This document shows, piece by piece, positions 46,905-57,014 of a stretch of DNA of 64,000 nucleotides. The position numbers and the translations under genes were made by a program. The notes under the pieces were generated by a model. That model was not told the DNA's origin and ran no database searches. It saw only the letters and a list, made by a program, of their open reading frames with translations. This stretch comes from Hymenopellis radicata. Lineage: Eukaryota; Basidiomycota; Agaricomycetes; Agaricales; Physalacriaceae. Every line of letters starts with the position of its first letter. The first letter of the stretch is position 1. The DNA is taken from assembly GCA_015501595.1 (NCBI GenBank), contig JADNRX010000069.1:62001-126000 (forward strand), written 5' to 3'.

Positions 46905-47490
46905 CTGCCACTGAGCATTCGCCGTCGAGCGTAACTTCGCCATTGAGCGTAACCCTGCCGTCAAGCGTACCTTCGCCGTTGAGCGAACACCGCCACCGAG
47001 CATTCGTCCTTGGAAACTTTGCCTTTGAGCATAACCCCGCCTTCGAGCGTAACCCCGCCTTCGAGCGTAATCTCGCCACTGAGCGTATTCATCGCCTTTA
47101 AGCGTATTCATCGCCTTTGAGCGTAACCTTCGCCTTTCAGCGTAACCTCCGCCTTTGAGCAGCATCTTCGCCTTTGAGCATGACTGTTGCCTTTGAGCAT
47201 AACTTTCGCCATCGAGCATACTGTACCCTTCGCCATCCATGCCGATGCCTTTGAGCGTGCATCTTCCGTGTCTTTGAGCGTCATCTTTGCCTCTGAGCGT
47301 AATTCCCGCCTTTAAGCATAATATTCGCCTTTGAGCATACAAGTTCTCCATTGTGAATAATTGTTGACATGTGTCATTGTATCGTTTGGGAACAATGTCC
47401 CCATCCTGCCATTGAAAAGTCTTCCACCATTGAGCGTTATTCTGCCTTAGAGCATATAATCGCCGTTGAGCCATCCTCTGAGACCGTACA
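46905..47490. repeat. Minisatellite, 18-21 bp unit, over 20 degenerate copies
   Basis: Repeats of the pattern GAGCGTAACCTTCGCCTTT run head to tail through this interval, with variants such as GAGCATAACCCCGCCTTC and GCGTATTCATCGCCTTT. The array lies inside the LTR element. On the minus strand it keeps long open frames encoding repetitive AQRQR-like peptide, which is probably incidental. Confidence 0.85.
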
Positions 47491-48701
47491 AACCCTCGAG
47501 CCGTTTCTGTGCACACTATTGTGATGCATGAATCTCAACATGATGGTACGGTCGACACACCTATTGCGCTAAGACGCAGTCCCCGCTTAAAGTGCATATC
47601 AACTCATCTCGTCATTAATGAGACTTCGGATGATGGGGGGGAGGAAAACACTCTTCATACCATCCTGCAGGTCTCCAGATGCCGGTTGTGGCCATCTATT
47701 CTGCACCGCCGCTGAAGATTTCTTAGTAAAACACACAGCATACCGTATCAAAAAACCATTCCCAACGTCAAGCAGTGAGCTTTCATTGCCTTGTCCTGCC
47801 CATTTTTCTCCCTGCCATGGGACACTTGTCCACCCGACGATTGGCGACCCTCATGACAGACTCCGTCCATTCAGCGCCTCAGCATCACCGATACCCAGCC
47901 ATCCTCAGCTGCCTGTTAAGCGAGGGCACTCGCTTAAACTGCCCAACATCAAGCTCAATCGCCCTGTGAACCGATACCGATACCCACTGTGAATCGCACC
48001 GATTCGCGACCCGAACGTCTGAGAAATCGGCGACAGCGGTCGGGCAATGCATAACGTCTGCAGAGAAGCACAACGAGCAGTTATGCCCAGCTTCAGGCTC
48101 CACCGCCATCTGTAGATAACAACTGTCAACCCACCTCCGGGCTTTGCTCGATTGACGAGGACGAGTCGGAGAACAAGGGATACCGGCAAGAGGTCGTCCG
48201 GAGCACCTTTCCGCTGCCCCTCGCTGCCACGGACATTCAGACCCATCCAACGACATGATAGGGACTCCCACTGTCATCGGGAACGGCAACTTGAAGTTGG
48301 CGACGGCACAAAAGTCACTCATACCCATGCGCAGGGTGAACACTTCATCGTCCGTCTTCCTTTACCACATGGCACCTACTACCTGCGCTTCATCGATGAT
48401 GACCAGCCACGCGTCGCAGATGACATGCCCAAAACGACCAGGGTGACTATGTCAGCGTTGGCCTCAGCAGTCCGCCTTCCATCGCATCCAACATCCTTTG
48501 AGCCAAGTCCCGACATTCCTTTGAAAAAGTCATTAACCAACTTAAATTAGGGAATGGGAAATACACGAAGATCCAACCAACGACGTTGTTCCGCGATGCA
48601 GACATGACCAAGAAGAAGCCGTCGCGAGCACTTCATCTGCGACTATGTCATGACACAACTAATTGACATGATACATGTGTCTACAGGCCTGGACGCCAGT
48701 C
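47491..48701. other. Element interior before the polypurine tract, no recognised gene
   Basis: Plus-strand open stretch 48,152-48,550 includes HFIVRLPLPHGTYYLRFIDD. No match to gag-pol domains was recognised. Coding status unclear. Confidence 0.35.
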
Positions 48702-48710
48702 AAGGGGGGG
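48702..48710 (+). other. Polypurine tract
   Basis: AAGGGGGGG directly before the right LTR, the expected place for plus-strand priming. Confidence 0.75.
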
Positions 48711-48874
48711 TGTTAAGAACGTTAAACGTTAAGAGGTGACTCGGCGCCCTGGCCGTATATGGAAGTCCTGGTCGGAGAGAGCCCCTATCGCTTCTCTCTC
48801 CGTACCAGGTATGTAAAACACATTGTACACTACCTAGCTAATCTATCGCTTCTCTCTCCGTACCAGTTCTAACA
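48711..48874 (+). repeat. Right LTR, 164 bp
   Basis: Same sequence as 44,864-45,027, followed by target duplication CTTTG at 48,875-48,879. Confidence 0.9.
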
Positions 48875-49312
48875 CTTTGGTACCGAAAAGTCGCTCTGCG
48901 GGTAAGCGCTTTGACTTAGATATCGCGATGGCACCTTCACTCGCATAATCGCAGCCGCTAAAGCCAAGTCTAAATCTTTCTCCGCTCGCGCCAAAGAACA
49001 GCGCCTCGAAGCTGCAAAAGCAGCTACCCTTGCCGTCGATCATGGGCGTTCAGTTCCTCTGCCGCTTCTATTCTCGGGATTAAGGCTGCCTCGAATATCG
49101 ATGCCGGAGAGAAATTCGACCTCATTTCTACTTTCAAGCCTGTTCCCCTCCCAGTTATTACCTCTGGCCCAAGAAAGCCACCGGTTGTGAAGTGTTCTCG
49201 AAATGATGCGGACGAGTCTTCTGGTACTGAAGGTGGAGACGAGTTATCCAGCAGGGAAGGATCTGTCGTTGGTCGTTGCAGGCTAGGTGCATCTTATCTT
49301 GGTACACGTTAA

Positions 49313-50097
49313 GTGTCTCCTCCAGACAGATTCCGTCTATATTCTTAGGTCAGTTTTCGTTTGGTTTTCGTCGAACAGGAACTATATGTAGGAAATTTGA
49401 CTCACCTCTGTTCAGTATAGATTTTCTCCCTGGTTCCTTCCACTCTCTGGTTGTATTCGCCGTCCTATCTCGCTTTCTAGTCGCATGCCTAGATATATAC
49501 AATGTCGAACGCAGAAATGTATCACAACAGGACAATGTTCAGTTTGTGTTTTGCTTGCCAGAATTCTGTTTTCGGCGTGATTTGTCTTCGGAATTCGCTT
49601 GTACCACTGCTAGTAATTCAAGCGCAGGACACCCTTGCATACCGCAATGCCACGACGGCAGATAGTGCCCTAGTGTAAGGAGAGTTCAAGCCGGAAATTC
49701 CAGAACGTGATGCGATGGTGGTGAAACGGCACGCGGTCAGTAAACGACCCTGATTGCCTCTTGATCTGAACCCACGTACTTAAAACTTTCGCCACAGTCA
49801 ATCTTCCGATGCTTGGCGTGGACAAAATTTCTGAATACTGGCACTGTTTAAGAGATCTCTCCGACGCCATCCGGCCTATTACACCGTTTCATACGCGATC
49901 TTTGGGCCCCCATATTTCCACTTGCCTAGGCTAGTGTTATGTACTGGCCAGCTGTCATGAGCAGGGATGGAGTGCCGACGTTCTAGCGAGCCTGCCCCAT
50001 GCCTAGGGCTGGAACGAAACAGTTTCAGCTTGCTCCGTACCGAAGCGACATAAAAGGCGCGTCCGACGGATAATGTCCCTCCCATCCTCATCGAAAT
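49313..50097. other. Intergenic, no supported gene
   Basis: T-rich stretch followed by the upstream region of the secreted-protein gene. No repeat or RNA gene recognised. Confidence 0.45.
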
Positions 50098-50876
50098 GCC
50101 TTCACCATATTTGGTCTTGCTCTACTTTCTCTGGCAGCTGGTGCCTATGCCGCTCCAAGTGCGGCCGCGGATAACATCGTATATGTTACTAGCATCGACG
50201 AGTTCTGGTACGGTCTTCGTTTTATCATGAGCTTCGACGTGATATCTTATACTGTATGCAGTATCATCGTACCCCGCACGGAACACACTTCAATCGGTGA
50301 CAGCGAGCATCCAGGCGGGATGCAGACCTACTGTTCTCCCAACGGACGCTACGACGATTCGCAAGGAACCCTCCCCAAGCATTTCTGGAAGAAGAATAAA
50401 GTCGCGTTCAAGTCCGGGACTGGCACAAATGGCGGTCGTTATGCTCAACGTAGATCGCTAGTTAAATTCCAACAGCAGATTGCTCAAACGCTTGTTGTAG
50501 TAACTGGATGCATCAACTCGAGCAAACTGGATCGACTCATTCCCAGCGATGGAGGAGGTCAGTATGATTCGAGCGGCGGAGAAGGCGGTCAGGGCAATCC
50601 ACAGGGAAGTATCTGCCTTGGGTACGTCGAGTCTAAATTTCGCCCAGCTTTGTCCGTTCCTAACCGTTTCCCGTGGGTAGTTACAACCACTACGTCGAGC
50701 TCATTGAGCCATCTGGTCCACGGGCATGCATCAAGTGCTGTGATGATCCCGCAGATTGTCCTACAAATAAAGGTACATGATCTGGTTCATTTTCATCGTG
50801 TAGTAGCTCAACGGCATCCGCAGATACGCAAGGATGCCCAGCTGTCATAGCAGGCGATTACTTCACCTGCGATTGA
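50098..50876 (+). CDS. Small secreted Cys-rich protein of basidiomycetes
   Basis: Exons are 50,098-50,207, 50,262-50,449, 50,501-50,621, 50,681-50,772 and 50,824-50,876, with all introns GT-AG and in phase. The N terminus reads FTIFGLALLSLAAGAYAAP, a clear signal peptide with an Ala-rich cleavage region. The mature part has CIIVPRTEHTSIGDSEHPGG, YCSPNGRY, GGRYAQLTGCI, DRLIPSDGGGQYDSSGG, YNHYVELIEPSGPRACIKCC, DDPADCPTNKDTQGCPAVI and ends FTCD. Eight or more cysteines and the DSEHPGG and QYDSSGG motifs fit a conserved family of secreted fungal proteins without known activity. The only ATG in place (50,096-50,098) is one base out of frame with the signal peptide and an in-frame TAA lies at 50,071. 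Either a base is missing in the assembly or the start is lost. Confidence 0.8.
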
Positions 50877-51473
50877 ACGCGGTGACGCAAATGTGTCAAA
50901 CTTGGACTTGATAACACCTTATACGGTGAATGCTTTTTACGACTTTAATTCAAGCACAGCTTCGTTACATGACGAACGATTGATTACTTTCGAATTGGAG
51001 GCGCAACCAACTCCGCGGCCGCTGTTGTCTTGACTTCGTGGACGATGTATGAGTACACGATCAGCTGTGCGACGTAGAGCTCCTTTGACACGGTCGCAGT
51101 TCTTTGCTAGAACTCCTCAGCGGTGTTGTAGGGTGCAAGGTGGTCTATGGGGACTTACATTAAGGTGTCATGATGTCCACTGATGAAGAGTGGACACGCC
51201 GAATCAACAAACGGAGAACTGAGAGACAAAAACGTTCGACACCGTGCCAGCGACCGTAGATTACCCGTCGTTCCTCAACTTTACCCATGACGGTGTTCTA
51301 CCTCCCTCTACCTATACATGTGCAACTCGCGCTTACGAAGCTGCAAGTCGAGCTCGGTGTTGGCGAACGTGCTGAAGCGCTGATAAATACGAGAATGCGA
51401 AAAGCTGCGTTTGTCTTTGAAGGGCTTACTCATAGTGCCAATGCTCCGGCGTAACGCGCCCTTGAGATCTGAC
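50877..51473. other. Intergenic, no supported gene
   Basis: Single-copy sequence up to the inner boundary of inverted arm B. Nothing recognised. Confidence 0.45.
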
Positions 51474-51599
51474 TTGCGACGAGAGCAAGGAGACGACAAG
51501 GACTTGAACGCAGCTCAATCTTGGTTGGCAAGATCCTCACGAGCTTCTGCAGAAGCCGGGGTGCGGTTCGTTGAACGGACAGGAGCTTTATATGCCTGG

Positions 51600-52660
51600 C
51601 ATGGATAAAACTAGTTCTTCTCGGCAGTTCGCATGACTTTGTCGAGCGTAGGAAAACGCTACGGGGTTTATACACCCGCTATGATTCCCCGATCTACGTG
51701 TTTCCCTCCTGTGAGATCAAAGAGCTAAAATGTTTGTAGCGATAGGGATAGAAACGCGGGAGGTATCCTCCCTGGTCGTAGGGGAGCAACCCAAGAGGAG
51801 GGAATCTTCCCATGAAATTGGAAGGCATGCGAAGAATCCGAGTGTCGCGGAATATGAGAGGCAGATGTTAATGAGCGTGATGGATGCCGGCCCCAAGATG
51901 CATGAGGTCAGATATCCAGGCGGTATATGAAGCTGGTGATTAGAGGCGCTGGAGGTAATTTGAACATGGAGGAATAGCAACGGCGTCCAGTAGTAACCCA
52001 CAGTGGGTCGTTTTCGAGTAGATAGGATGCTGGAAGATGGGGTATCATAGGACTAGTCTCGTGCAACGAGCGAAGCCCCACTGTTTTACAGACGAGGCAT
52101 TCGATATGCTGCAATTATCCAACTTTATGCTCTCCAGTTCCGGCATTTTCTGAATGGCCTTCCGAACGAAGCTGAGGAGAGCAACGAGCACAGCGTCCTC
52201 GGTCTGGTTCTCTTCGTCGAACACCCAGCCGCTGAGAACACACTCTGCATAGCTTCATCGCGTTACGACTCCTAGGCAGGTTTGACGTGAAAGCATTGGA
52301 AAACGCGTGGGAGAGCCTCTGCAGCGAAGAACCTGCAGACTCTAACAACGGAAGAGAATGTTTCGCCACAGTCGGCGTCCGAAATTTCTGCAGATGGTTC
52401 GATGTAGATGATAGGAATGGGCTCGAGGTGAACGTGTCCAATTCGGCGTTCTGGAGCTATTTGAAGGATGAGTGAGCAGCGTCTCAGAAAATAAAAGACA
52501 TGTGCGGCCTGCTTACTTGACCAGTGAAGGGCCCTGGGCGATGATGGTGGTTGAAAAGACGTCGCGGGACCGACACGTGATCGATTTACACTCTCGCTTT
52601 GACCACGATCACCGAAATTGTCCTTGCATACGCGACGCGTTCAACAATGGAAAATCAAGA
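51600..52660 (-). pseudogene. F-box/LRR-type gene remnant (arm B copy)
   Basis: The minus strand encodes SSVVRVCRFFAAEALPRVF-like sequence near 52,350. Downstream it keeps the segment missing from arm A, LSGWVFDEENQTEDAVLVAL followed by FVRKAIQKMPELESIKLDN (about 52,245-52,120). It lacks about 100 bp that arm A keeps (the YLHQCRLTSL LRR part). The final part HLPASYLLENDPLWVT (about 52,040-51,990) and the ICLSYSATLGFFACLP region are shared. Frames shift several times. Each arm has lost a different piece, so neither encodes an intact protein. Confidence 0.64.
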
Positions 52661-53290
52661 AACGCGCCGAAAATGTCGGCTGGTCTGTTCTTATGTACGA
52701 CCTTCCATCCGATTCCTCTCTAACCTGAGTACCTTAGCGCCGCCATGGTAAATCTCAAGTGCAGCTTGTAGTATTCGTTTCGTCCTGTATTGATCTGGCT
52801 GACAATAGACTTGCAGGTCTAGTGCTCCCTTTGACGCCTGCCGATGGCGTTGCTTTGTGCGCTTAACTCCAATTTGACTTGGAACTTCAATGGGTCGGCC
52901 TCGAGACGACTCCGGACTCAGACTGACCTAGACTGACCCACGCGATATTTTAGGACGGGATGAGACCATAAACAGTTGCTTAGTTTTGCCCGTTTGACTT
53001 GATCTAAGTTGTAAAATTATCGACGGTTTCTGTCCGAAGAACAATGTGGCGTCAAGTTTTTTTGCTGACGGCTACCTTTGATTGTACAGTAGATCGTACT
53101 ACATTGTGGGTCTAGACCTTAACGCTTATCTACTGAAAATGACTCCTGCTCTAAGCTCTGGAGCTGAAATCCTTTCTCCAGACACCTTGAACAGAATCGA
53201 GTGACCGGGGTCCTAGGCGTCTCTTCCGTTTTTGGCGATCGCTTCTTTGCCTCCTGCCACGATCACGTTCAACGCGTCCTAGTCCAAGCT
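52660..53290. other. Segment present only in arm B
   Basis: About 630 bp separate parts that are contiguous in arm A near 9,545-9,570. It is flanked by similar sequences (GACGCGTTCAACAATGG at the left, CACGTTCAACGCGTCC at the right). No coding region, TIR or LTR recognised. It may be an insertion in B or a deletion in A between short repeats. Confidence 0.45.
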
Positions 53291-53768
53291 CCCGCTCCTC
53301 AAGGTAATGAACCTAAACTATACTCTATTTTAGTAAATCTTTTCTCTCCCTTGCCTGTCAATGATGCTTATTATATTTTGAGAATAGTAATCCTCTCTTC
53401 CTTCTCCAGTTGTCAGAGGTTTTTGACGCCGACAATCGCATTTTCTATTGCGCGCACTGTCAATACCATCAGCCTTTATTTTACGTAGGCCGTATCACCC
53501 GCACACTTGGAGTACGCCTGCTGAAGACATACTTCTGAATGACCTCAGTAAAGGTGCTGGACTACTACGCGCCTCCTAGCACTGGTAGTCAATAACACAT
53601 CAAAGCGCGGACGGCGTTACACTGATAGCCCCGGAACCACATGGTATACTGTACCCACAGGAGCATTGCCACCGCCGACACGATGTCGCCTGAGCATGCG
53701 GTCGGCTATTTACTTCGAACTAGGACCCTCTCCCTTCTACCATCAGATCCACAGTCTTCGCGTCGACG

Positions 53769-56700
53769 ATGTCCGGCGCTCCCAGCGCAGAGAATATCCT
53801 CATTAATTCTGCCGACATTGTCATCAACTCACCAGAAGTTGCTCGACAGCTTGGCGATACAGTGCCCCTTCCTTCCCCGTCGCCTAAGGGGAGCGATACC
53901 AGGACCATACCAACTACTGGCGAGGCTAAGCCCCCTAAAAACACCCAGGACTTTCGACCAGGACGCGCAAAGAAAAGGAACCAAGGGGTTCACGTGCGTC
54001 CTGCAGACGAGTTGGAGGTCGATGATGCGGAAGAGGATGTGGGTGAAGAGAGCGACGAAGAGCCAGGCGAAAATAAGCAGCCGCATGGTGTAGATTCCGG
54101 TCCACCTCCTGCCCGCAAAGGACGCCGTGCGCGAAAAAAGTTCTTTGGGCTGCCCAAAGATCGTAACGTTAGAGGTTCGTAAATATCTGATTGCCGTGTC
54201 GTGTGCTGATATTTGTGTAGGATACGACCCCTTGGATTACGAGCAAAAATATCCTCCGGATCCAATTTACGAGGAGGCGCAGCCGAACTCACGCGTGTGG
54301 AGGATGTGTCTCGACGAATTTCAGATCTTCGATTCAGATTTAGCTGAGGATGCAAGAGACACCGTCGATGTCCTGCTTGTCTTTGTGCGTGTTATATTCA
54401 TTGCCGTACCCCTACCTTTCATCTAACATTCCCCTCAGGCTGGTCTGTTCTCGGCAGTGGTTACTGCCTTCCTCATCCAAGCGGCCGAGAAACTTGAACC
54501 GGACTACGTCCAGCTGTCTAGCTCGATCCTATACGAGATATTGGTTGTCCAGCGCGCCTTCGTGAACGGATCAGTTGTTGATCTTGATCCAGTGGTCTCG
54601 TCTCCGAACGCGCTTGACTTCTCGCCGACTCATGCCCAGCTATGGATCAACGGGCTTTGGTACACGAGCTTGTCCCTGAGCTTGATCACGGCCCTCGTTG
54701 CCGTGTTGGCGAAGCAGTGGCTGCACCAGTACATGGCCATTACATCCGGAACATCTCTCGATCGTAGTCTGCTTCGTCAGTTCCGTTACGAAGGATTGCA
54801 GGCGTGGCGTGTACCTCTGATCATCGGCCTGCTTCCGGCGCTCATGCACCTTTCGCTGGGCATCTTCTTCATCGGACTCATCATCTTTCTCGCGCAACTG
54901 TATCCAGCATCGGCGTACGTCGTTGGCCTATTCGCCTTGATAGCGTACTCCGCATACTTTGCGAGCCTTATCCTCTCTGCGGCACATCCACAGTGCCCGT
55001 ACAAAACACCGCTTTCCAACCAGCTTTACGTACTACTTCGTCCTCTCTTTCGTCCTAAGGCTAGGTTTTCTCTAGACAAGTCAATTAGAGAGGTGGAGAC
55101 AAGGATGGTTGTAAAGCGCCAGCACAAGGATTACTTTGCTGTTGATGTGCTTGAGTGGGTCTTTGCGAATTCCACCAATCCGTCTGCTCGGAGCATCATC
55201 TTTCAGAGTTTCGGAGGATTTCCCAAGCATTTTCACGACGCGTTACATACAACCTTCAGAAGGTTCCCATTAGGGCTTCAAAAATTTGCCGAATTCAACC
55301 GGTTATTTCGTCCCCTTGTTTCCGTCCTGGAGTCGCCACCAGACAACCCGTTCGACGCCCAGAATGCTTATGCACTGTTGGAACGACTTGTACGGGCGGA
55401 TAAATTTGTTATCTATTCAGATGATGGATTATTATGGTTGGAAGACAAGTTGCCAACTCATCCACCTGTTCCACTGGAGCTGGTTGCTGCAATCGCATCT
55501 AATCCTACGCGAATGGACTCTCCGCAGATGAAGTTGCAAGCGAAAGAGGTGTTCCTGAACCCTGAGTATCTTCCCACTCATCTCGACCTTCGCCTGCACC
55601 CTCAGACGTGGATTGATCTCGTCGACCATGTCTTAAACCCATACCCCCCATTACCTGAGGATATCATCCTTGGTGGTTCGCCGGTGCTCCTTCCTATCAT
55701 TCAGCTCTGTGCTAATTCCCCATCTGTACTCGACATGTACAATACAAACGAATTTCAATTGTATCGTGATGGACGTCGCGAATTCCCGGTCCCATTTGAC
55801 GAGTCTGCGGTCACGTTCCGTCGGGTCGGTCAAGTGCCTGCGTTCCGAGAGATGGTTGATCAAAGTCTCTATCGTATATTCAACGCATTTGATGACTGGG
55901 CCAACAGCAGGTTCGAATTCTACAAGCACCCTGGTTTGAGAGTCAGATTGGCCATTGTGAAGTACTATGTTCACGTCACGGAAGGTGTTTGCTCGTCGGC
56001 CGACCCCATGGTGGTCAGTGAGCTGCGACGTCTGGTGAACAACATTCTCCGTGACATGATTCAGAAGAAATATTGTCTGGAAGAGGAGGCTGATGGATTC
56101 ATTGTTTATTACACGCTCCAATCTATGTTGGCAAATCAGCTGTTACCCGCCGATCCAAAACATCTCAGGCTTAACGACAAACCCCATCATCTTGCCTTGG
56201 TCTTCATGGCCAGCTTCCTACAAGAGGTTTCGGTGTACACTTATACAGGCCACTTCTCTGTGTATCGATGGGAGGAGTGGTTTTCGGTGCCTTTACTCAA
56301 GCAGCTCCTCCTACTTCGCTTTGAAGATCTCGAAGATCGTACGGATGCTTTCAACTATCTATGGCCAGGCGGCCTTCTGTTGGAACGTGGACTGTTCCAA
56401 CGTGTTCCTGCAGCCTATGATGTATTTCCAGAGGCAGACCTTCTCCGTGCTCTAGCACCATTCCGTTACTATCCATTCGTCTCTAGCGCTGTTTGCTACT
56501 ACATTCAATCGACTTTTTACTGGACCTCAACCAAGTTATCGTCGGAAGAACGGCAACAGCGATGCCTCCCTCAGTTTATGCCAGATCTATTCCCGGATGT
56601 TGAAGTTCACAGGAAATATCTTTTCGAAAGAGAAAATGTTGTCCGCATCTGTGTATTCCTCCTTTCAGCTCCGGAATACTGTTGGAGCGGAATTCTGGGG

Positions 56701-56961
56701 AGGTACGCATCTCCACGGACACAAATCATTGAATTCTTAGGTCTGTTTTGGACGAAAGGCGAGATGGAGCTAACATGGCCCGAGTGCCGCGCCATATTGC
56801 GTGCAGACAGGAAGGACAGCTTCGGCATTCCTTTGTACCCAGTGTATGGCACTCCTGAACGTTCGTCTGTGCTACCTACGGTCACGGATGTGAATGATAA
56901 GGTCACATACTTAGATGCTGGTATCGACTTACTCGATCAGCACATTCGCTCATGTCAGTGA
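53769..56961 (+). CDS. DUF6535-domain membrane protein, intact copy
   Basis: Exons are 53,769-54,174, 54,221-54,384 and 54,439-56,961, in phase across two GT-AG introns, giving 1,030 residues. Residues 1-140 are low complexity: a Pro/Ser region, an acidic run (DDAEEDVGEESDEE) and a basic KGRRARKKFFGL patch. The DUF6535 core follows: RVWRMCLDEFQIFDSDLAED, AGLFSAVVTAFLIQAAEKLE, LWYTSLSLSLITALVAVLAK, QWLHQYM, then paired hydrophobic helices (LIIGLLPALMHLSLGIFFIG, ASAYVVGLFALIAYSAYF). Residues about 390-1030 are soluble and helical. The family is common and variable in Agaricomycetes. Function is unknown, though it is probably a membrane-anchored protein. The start at 53,769 is chosen because the acidic N terminus reads on in both arms; an upstream ATG at 53,641 is possible. 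Confidence 0.88.
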
Positions 56962-57014
56962 TTAATAATGCAGTACGCATCTTGGTGCAACGTAGCCTAG
57001 GAACTCTCTCTGTC

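Larger units (their letters stand above)
44864..48874 (+). mobile_element. Non-autonomous copia-like LTR retrotransposon with captured genes
   Basis: Length is 4,011 bp. LTRs of 164 bp (44,864-45,027 and 48,711-48,874) look identical, starting TGTTAAGAAC and ending GTTCTAACA. The target duplication is CTTTG (44,859-44,863 and 48,875-48,879). Right after the left LTR, GGTTATGGGCCCC is complementary to the anticodon arm of initiator tRNA-Met, the half-tRNA primer known from copia-type elements. A polypurine tract AAGGGGGGG touches the right LTR. No gag, protease, integrase, reverse transcriptase or RNase H motif was found. Instead the interior holds an intronless enolase fragment (45,786-46,412), a low-complexity coding-like segment (46,415-46,830), a minisatellite (46,905-47,490) and unassigned sequence. 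It needs helper proteins in trans. Confidence 0.86.
44200..49312 (+). pseudogene. Uncharacterised multi-exon gene split by an LTR retrotransposon
   Basis: Start ATG at 44,200 (MSSLFVVHSTTILRSFFSSL). Exons 44,200-44,407, 44,471-44,530 and 44,589 onward join in phase. The third exon reads a basic, Ser-rich protein (SRKRARLVCGVEVET) up to 44,863. The LTR element then intervenes. The frame resumes after the duplicated CTTTG at 48,880 (VPKSRSA), crosses an intron at about 48,902-48,952, and continues AKAKSKSFSARAKEQRLEAA. A one-base slip or a very short intron near 49,045 precedes SNIDAGEKFDLISTFKPVPL and an acidic tail, stopping at 49,310-49,312. The gene was evidently open before the insertion. 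I do not recognise the family; the composition suggests a nuclear protein. Confidence 0.58.
51474..56342. repeat. Right arm (B) of the large inverted duplication
   Basis: Reverse complement of 5,651-10,752 apart from indels. This arm lacks the TRIM-like element and retains the full DUF6535 gene, whose 3' end (56,343-56,961) extends past the match. It contains about 630 bp at 52,660-53,290 that are absent from arm A. Confidence 0.88.

Noticed and set aside
46874..47516. Long repetitive minus-strand open frame over the minisatellite
   Set aside because: It encodes only degenerate AQRQR-like repeats produced by the 18-21 bp array. Open frames are expected when the repeat unit lacks stops.
48152..48550. 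Copia reverse transcriptase or RNase H remnant before the right LTR
   Set aside because: HGTYYLRFIDDDQP looked suggestive, but no YVDD catalytic block or RNase H motif is present in any frame.
49350..49665. T-rich open frame near 49,300-49,665
   Set aside because: Composition is non-coding, intron-like signals are isolated and there is no continuity with the interrupted upstream gene.
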